From positions 1 through 8,109 of the forward strand of contig JAFGRF010000383.1 in the NCBI GenBank assembly GCA_016935295.1: a stretch of 8,109 bases of DNA. Direction: 5' to 3'. A model generated the notes under the pieces. That model saw only the letters and a program-made list of their open reading frames with translations, did no database searches and was not told the DNA's origin. The stretch is from Caldifarciminota bacterium (GTDB lineage Bacteria > Hydrothermota > Tepidihabitantia > Tepidihabitantales > Tepidihabitantaceae). This document shows positions 6,101 to 8,109 of the stretch, piece by piece (positions within the stretch are counted from its first letter, which is position 1; each line of letters begins with the position of its first letter). The position numbers and the translations under genes were made by a program.

Positions 6101-6106
6101 TATATA
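6101..6106 (+). promoter_or_regulatory. Possible -10 box for the Tyr-rich lipoprotein gene
   Basis: TATATA (6101-6106) matches 5 of 6 bases of TATAAT and is the most AT-rich point in a GC-rich stretch. No good -35 hexamer lies at the right distance. It would place transcription start near 6113, giving a leader of about 18 nt that still contains the Shine-Dalgarno. Confidence 0.4.
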
Positions 6107-6120
6107 GGGGTGATGATTAC

Positions 6121-6127
6121 AGGAGGT
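6121..6127 (+). promoter_or_regulatory. Strong Shine-Dalgarno that fixes the start at 6131
   Basis: AGGAGGT (6121-6127) is a full match to the anti-Shine-Dalgarno core and lies 3 nt before ATG 6131. The spacing is short but workable. It decides the start at 6131 over the in-frame ATG at 5972. It is the strongest ribosome binding site in the window, where several other genes have none. Confidence 0.85.
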
Positions 6128-6130
6128 CCC

Positions 6131-6793
6131 ATGAACCGCTTACTGATTCCGTTGGCAATGGTCGTCTTAATGGCAGGCTGTGCCATGCCCAGTCTGTTCG
6201 GGCAGCAGGCAGACCAGCCGGTCGCGGCCGATACCGCACAGCCGGTTGTGGTGCGCGAGATATACCATGAGACGCCGGTCTACTACGTAGACACGGTCTA
6301 CATGGCTGCGGACCCGGAGCCGGTGCAGCCGGTCTATGTGCAGGAAGTGTACAACGAGTACAACGACTACAACGAGACCTATGTTAACGTGCACCAGCGG
6401 GTAGTTGTGCCACCGCCGCGTCCGTACCATCAGGAGCGCAGGTGGTCACAAAGAGAGCATGAGCGGCGACCCACCGACCAGCGTCGGGATGGCGAATCGG
6501 GCCGGGACCGGAACAGGCCGGGGGGTTCGGACAAGCCGGGAACGGTGAACCCGCGGCACCCGGTGAAGAAGATGGACGTGGCGGCCGCGAATGACCGCCA
6601 GCAGGCACCGGCGCCGCCGGTCCAGCCGGTGAGGCCGACACCGCCGAAGCGACAGGCACCGGTCGGCAGCGTGCAGGTCACGGAAGTCCAGAACGAAGCT
6701 CCGAAGCAGGCTCCCGCGCCAGCGGTCGACAGGCCGGTGGCGTCAGCCTCAGACGGTGTTCAGGTCAGCGTGGCAAAGGCAGTGCGGAAGTAG
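6131..6793 (+). CDS. Predicted lipoprotein, Tyr-rich N-half and Arg/Pro-rich C-half
   Basis: This is a 220-residue low-complexity exported protein that I do not recognise. The signal peptide MNRLLIPLAMVVLMAGC ends in a good lipobox (M-A-G-C, Cys17), so it should be anchored in a membrane by a lipid. Residues 40-99 are acidic and tyrosine-rich, with ten Tyr between 45 and 99 in patterns such as VYYVDTVY and a YNE-YND-YNE triplet. After residue 99 there is no Tyr at all. Instead there is a strongly basic stretch (100-130, Arg-rich) and then a Pro/Ala/Gln-rich tail to the end. No catalytic motif is visible. The split of charge suggests a flexible envelope protein that contacts anionic polymer through its C-half, which is inference. 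The start is set by the Shine-Dalgarno at 6121. It ends only 27 nt from the stop of the convergent gene. Confidence 0.85.
   Translation: MNRLLIPLAMVVLMAGCAMPSLFGQQADQPVAADTAQPVVVREIYHETPVYYVDTVYMAADPEPVQPVYVQEVYNEYNDYNETYVNVHQRVVVPPPRPYHQERRWSQREHERRPTDQRRDGESGRDRNRPGGSDKPGTVNPRHPVKKMDVAAANDRQQAPAPPVQPVRPTPPKRQAPVGSVQVTEVQNEAPKQAPAPAVDRPVASASDGVQVSVAKAVRK
6350..6376 (+). repeat. Three tandem 9-bp coding repeats (YNE/YND/YNE)
   Basis: TACAACGAG (6350-6358), TACAACGAC (6359-6367) and TACAACGAG (6368-6376) are in frame within the Tyr-rich lipoprotein gene and encode YNE, YND and YNE. The near identity at the DNA level points to recent slippage-type expansion of the tyrosine-rich segment. Confidence 0.9.
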
Positions 6794-6820
6794 TCAGCCT
6801 CTTGCCCGTTCGGGTGCGCG

Positions 6821-8109
6821 TCAGCGAGTCAGAATGACCTTGCGGACGCGCACCGCGTTCAGAGAACCATCCTCCGCTATGAAGTAGACGCCGGTGGCCA
6901 GCGAACGCACGTCGTTAGCGCCCGGACGCAGTCTCCGGACAGAGCGCCCCGCCGCATCCAGCAGCCAGCATGTGCCAGTGAACGAGTCATTCGCAATGAG
7001 CAGCATGCCACCGACTACAGCCATCCTCGGTCCCCGACTCAGGGACACAGCAGTGCCCTGCTCGATTCCTGCCGGCTTGTTCTCCCACCAGGAGAGCCTT
7101 CCGTTCGTGCCGGCGCTGACCACATCGACGTTCCCGTCGCCGTTGATGTCTCCGGTTCTGACCGCAGCGGCACCGGTGTAGCCGCCGGCTATGAGCAGCT
7201 TTGTGAATGTGTCACCGCAGTCGTGCCGCCACCAAGCGATCTGGCTCTGATTTGCGGCAGCGCCGACGAAGTCTTTGTCACCATCGCCGTCGATGTCGGC
7301 GACGGAGAACGATATTGGTCCGGAGAAGGCCGTGGACAGCTGCAGCCTGGTGAAGGTCCGGGTGCTGTCGTTCTTGAACAGAAATACCTTGTTGTCCGCG
7401 AATCCGCCGGCGAGGATGTCAACGGAGCCGTCGCAGTTCAGGTCCGCCGGACATACGACACAGGCGTCGGGGATGGTGTTGTCGAGCAGGCGATGAACGA
7501 AAGTGCCATGTCCATCGGTGTTCTCGAACCACGAGACTTCATCGGGACCGGCCGCGGTTGCCACCACATCGATATCGCCGTCCCGGTCTATGTCGGCCGT
7601 CGCCGCACCGTGAGCAGCGACGTAGCCGCTGGCAATGCTGTGGCGTACGAAGGTCTGCTGCCCGTCGTTCTCGAACCACAGCAGCTCATTCCCATGGAAG
7701 TTCGTGACCACGACGTCCATATCCGCATCCCCGTCGAAGTCGGCAGCCTGAGCGGTAATCGGACCATTGCAGGAATCGTCAATCACGTGCCGGATGAAGT
7801 TCCTGTGCCCGTCATTCTCCCACCACGTGACGTCGTCCGCGACGAACGCCGCGGCAATGAGGTCCATGTCGCCGTCGCTGTCGAGGTCAGCGGCAGCTAC
7901 GGAGTTGATGCCGGCATAGGTGGAGTCAAGGACGTGAAGAACGAGACCGGCGTCGCCGTTTTCGTACCAGACCAGTTCGCTGTCATCGAAGGCGGTTGCT
8001 GCAATGTCTGCGTCCGTGTCACCATCCAGGTCTGCAGCCTCGACCCAGTTGCCGCCCATGAAGTGCGCATCAAGCTGGTGCTCGACCCAACTGGTTCCGT
8101 AGGCAGCGC
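6821..8109 (-). CDS. FG-GAP/VCBS-repeat surface protein with C-terminal sorting-type domain (partial, start beyond window)
   Basis: The reading frame runs off the right edge. The ATG at 8059 is internal, since the frame stays open upstream with repeat-like sequence (GTSWVEHQLDAHF), so the 5' end is missing. At least 428 residues are visible. Seven repeats of 48-50 residues each carry a calcium-loop-like motif: DLDGDTDAD, DLDSDGDMD, DFDGDADMD, DIDRDGDID, DLNCDGSVD, DIDGDGDKD and DINGDGNVD. These alternate with a V-x-W-[WYF]-E-N-D-G strand motif, typical of FG-GAP/VCBS beta-propeller blades. The last 68 residues (+ strand 6824-7027) form a separate domain (LLDAAGRSVRRLRPGANDVR…GVYFI…RKVILTR) resembling type IX secretion C-terminal sorting tails. 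It should thus be a secreted or surface-bound calcium-binding propeller, perhaps for adhesion; the ligand is unknown. The DLNCDGSVDI loop is also dockerin-like. It converges with the Tyr-rich lipoprotein gene. Confidence 0.92.
   Translation of the reverse strand, partial: AAYGTSWVEHQLDAHFMGGNWVEAADLDGDTDADIAATAFDDSELVWYENGDAGLVLHVLDSTYAGINSVAAADLDSDGDMDLIAAAFVADDVTWWENDGHRNFIRHVIDDSCNGPITAQAADFDGDADMDVVVTNFHGNELLWFENDGQQTFVRHSIASGYVAAHGAATADIDRDGDIDVVATAAGPDEVSWFENTDGHGTFVHRLLDNTIPDACVVCPADLNCDGSVDILAGGFADNKVFLFKNDSTRTFTRLQLSTAFSGPISFSVADIDGDGDKDFVGAAANQSQIAWWRHDCGDTFTKLLIAGGYTGAAAVRTGDINGDGNVDVVSAGTNGRLSWWENKPAGIEQGTAVSLSRGPRMAVVGGMLLIANDSFTGTCWLLDAAGRSVRRLRPGANDVRSLATGVYFIAEDGSLNAVRVRKVILTR

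Larger units (their letters stand above)
5735..6130. other. 396-nt stretch without a convincing gene
   Basis: No reading frame here has a credible start, ribosome binding site or recognisable protein. The + strand frame that enters the downstream lipoprotein could be extended back to an ATG at 5972, but that would place an unrelated 53-residue head in front of a perfectly good signal peptide. The stretch holds GC-rich inverted repeats just after the upstream stop (5757-5793), overlapping hairpins (6032-6068), a possible -10 box (6101-6106) and a strong Shine-Dalgarno (6121-6127). The remainder, about 5800-6030, has nothing I can identify. It could hide an untranslated RNA or a decayed gene. 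Confidence 0.6.

Noticed and set aside
5972..6130. N-terminal extension of the Tyr-rich lipoprotein from the ATG at 5972
   Set aside because: A complete lipoprotein signal peptide begins at ATG 6131 behind AGGAGGT. An extra 53 residues would bury it.
6804..6815. Small GCCC-GTTC-GGGT hairpin between the two convergent stops, as a bidirectional terminator
   Set aside because: The stem is only 3-4 bp and there is no T-tract on either strand. Termination may occur here but the sequence does not show it.

Overview
The window looks like high-GC bacterial chromosome with close-packed genes, mostly on the + strand. The lineage is inferred. The rightmost protein ends in a compact C-terminal domain (…GRSVRRLRPGANDVR…GVYFI…RKVILTR) that resembles the type IX secretion (Por) sorting tails of the Bacteroidota/FCB group and of candidate phyla such as WOR-3 (Stahlbacteria). 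Two predicted lipoproteins and an envelope-sugar gene pair fit a diderm organism. There is no sign of a prophage, transposon, plasmid, CRISPR array, tRNA or rRNA.

Layout: (1) 31-77 is an unbroken 47-nt purine tract in front of a small unknown protein (82-408). (2) A three-helix membrane protein of the DUF2721 family lies at 470-922. (3) A structured spacer (about 948-1039) leads into a VOC-superfamily protein (1040-1402) that seems to lack most metal ligands. (4) A near-consensus sigma70-type promoter (TTGACC-16-TATAAT) sits so close to the phosphoglucosamine mutase gene (1442-2833) that its mRNA should be leaderless. (5) A second structured spacer, related to the first and built of 8-bp repeats, precedes glmS (2924-4747). 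(6) A predicted lipoprotein with a Big_5-like Ig domain and an SGNH/GDSL-like hydrolase domain follows (4769-5734). (7) A gap of about 400 nt with GC-rich inverted repeats is followed by a Tyr-rich then Arg/Pro-rich lipoprotein with a strong Shine-Dalgarno (6131-6793). (8) Convergent with it is a large FG-GAP/VCBS-repeat surface protein (6821 to beyond 8109, minus strand), which is cut by the right edge.

The metabolic core is the glmM-glmS pair. GlmS makes glucosamine-6-phosphate from fructose-6-phosphate and glutamine, and GlmM converts it to glucosamine-1-phosphate, the precursor of UDP-GlcNAc for peptidoglycan and lipopolysaccharide. The other proteins are mostly envelope or surface proteins of unknown role.

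The least expected signals concern gene expression. Four of the seven + strand genes have no visible Shine-Dalgarno. One of these has a textbook leaderless promoter. Two others start at an identical CTGATATG context directly after related hairpin/octamer repeats.
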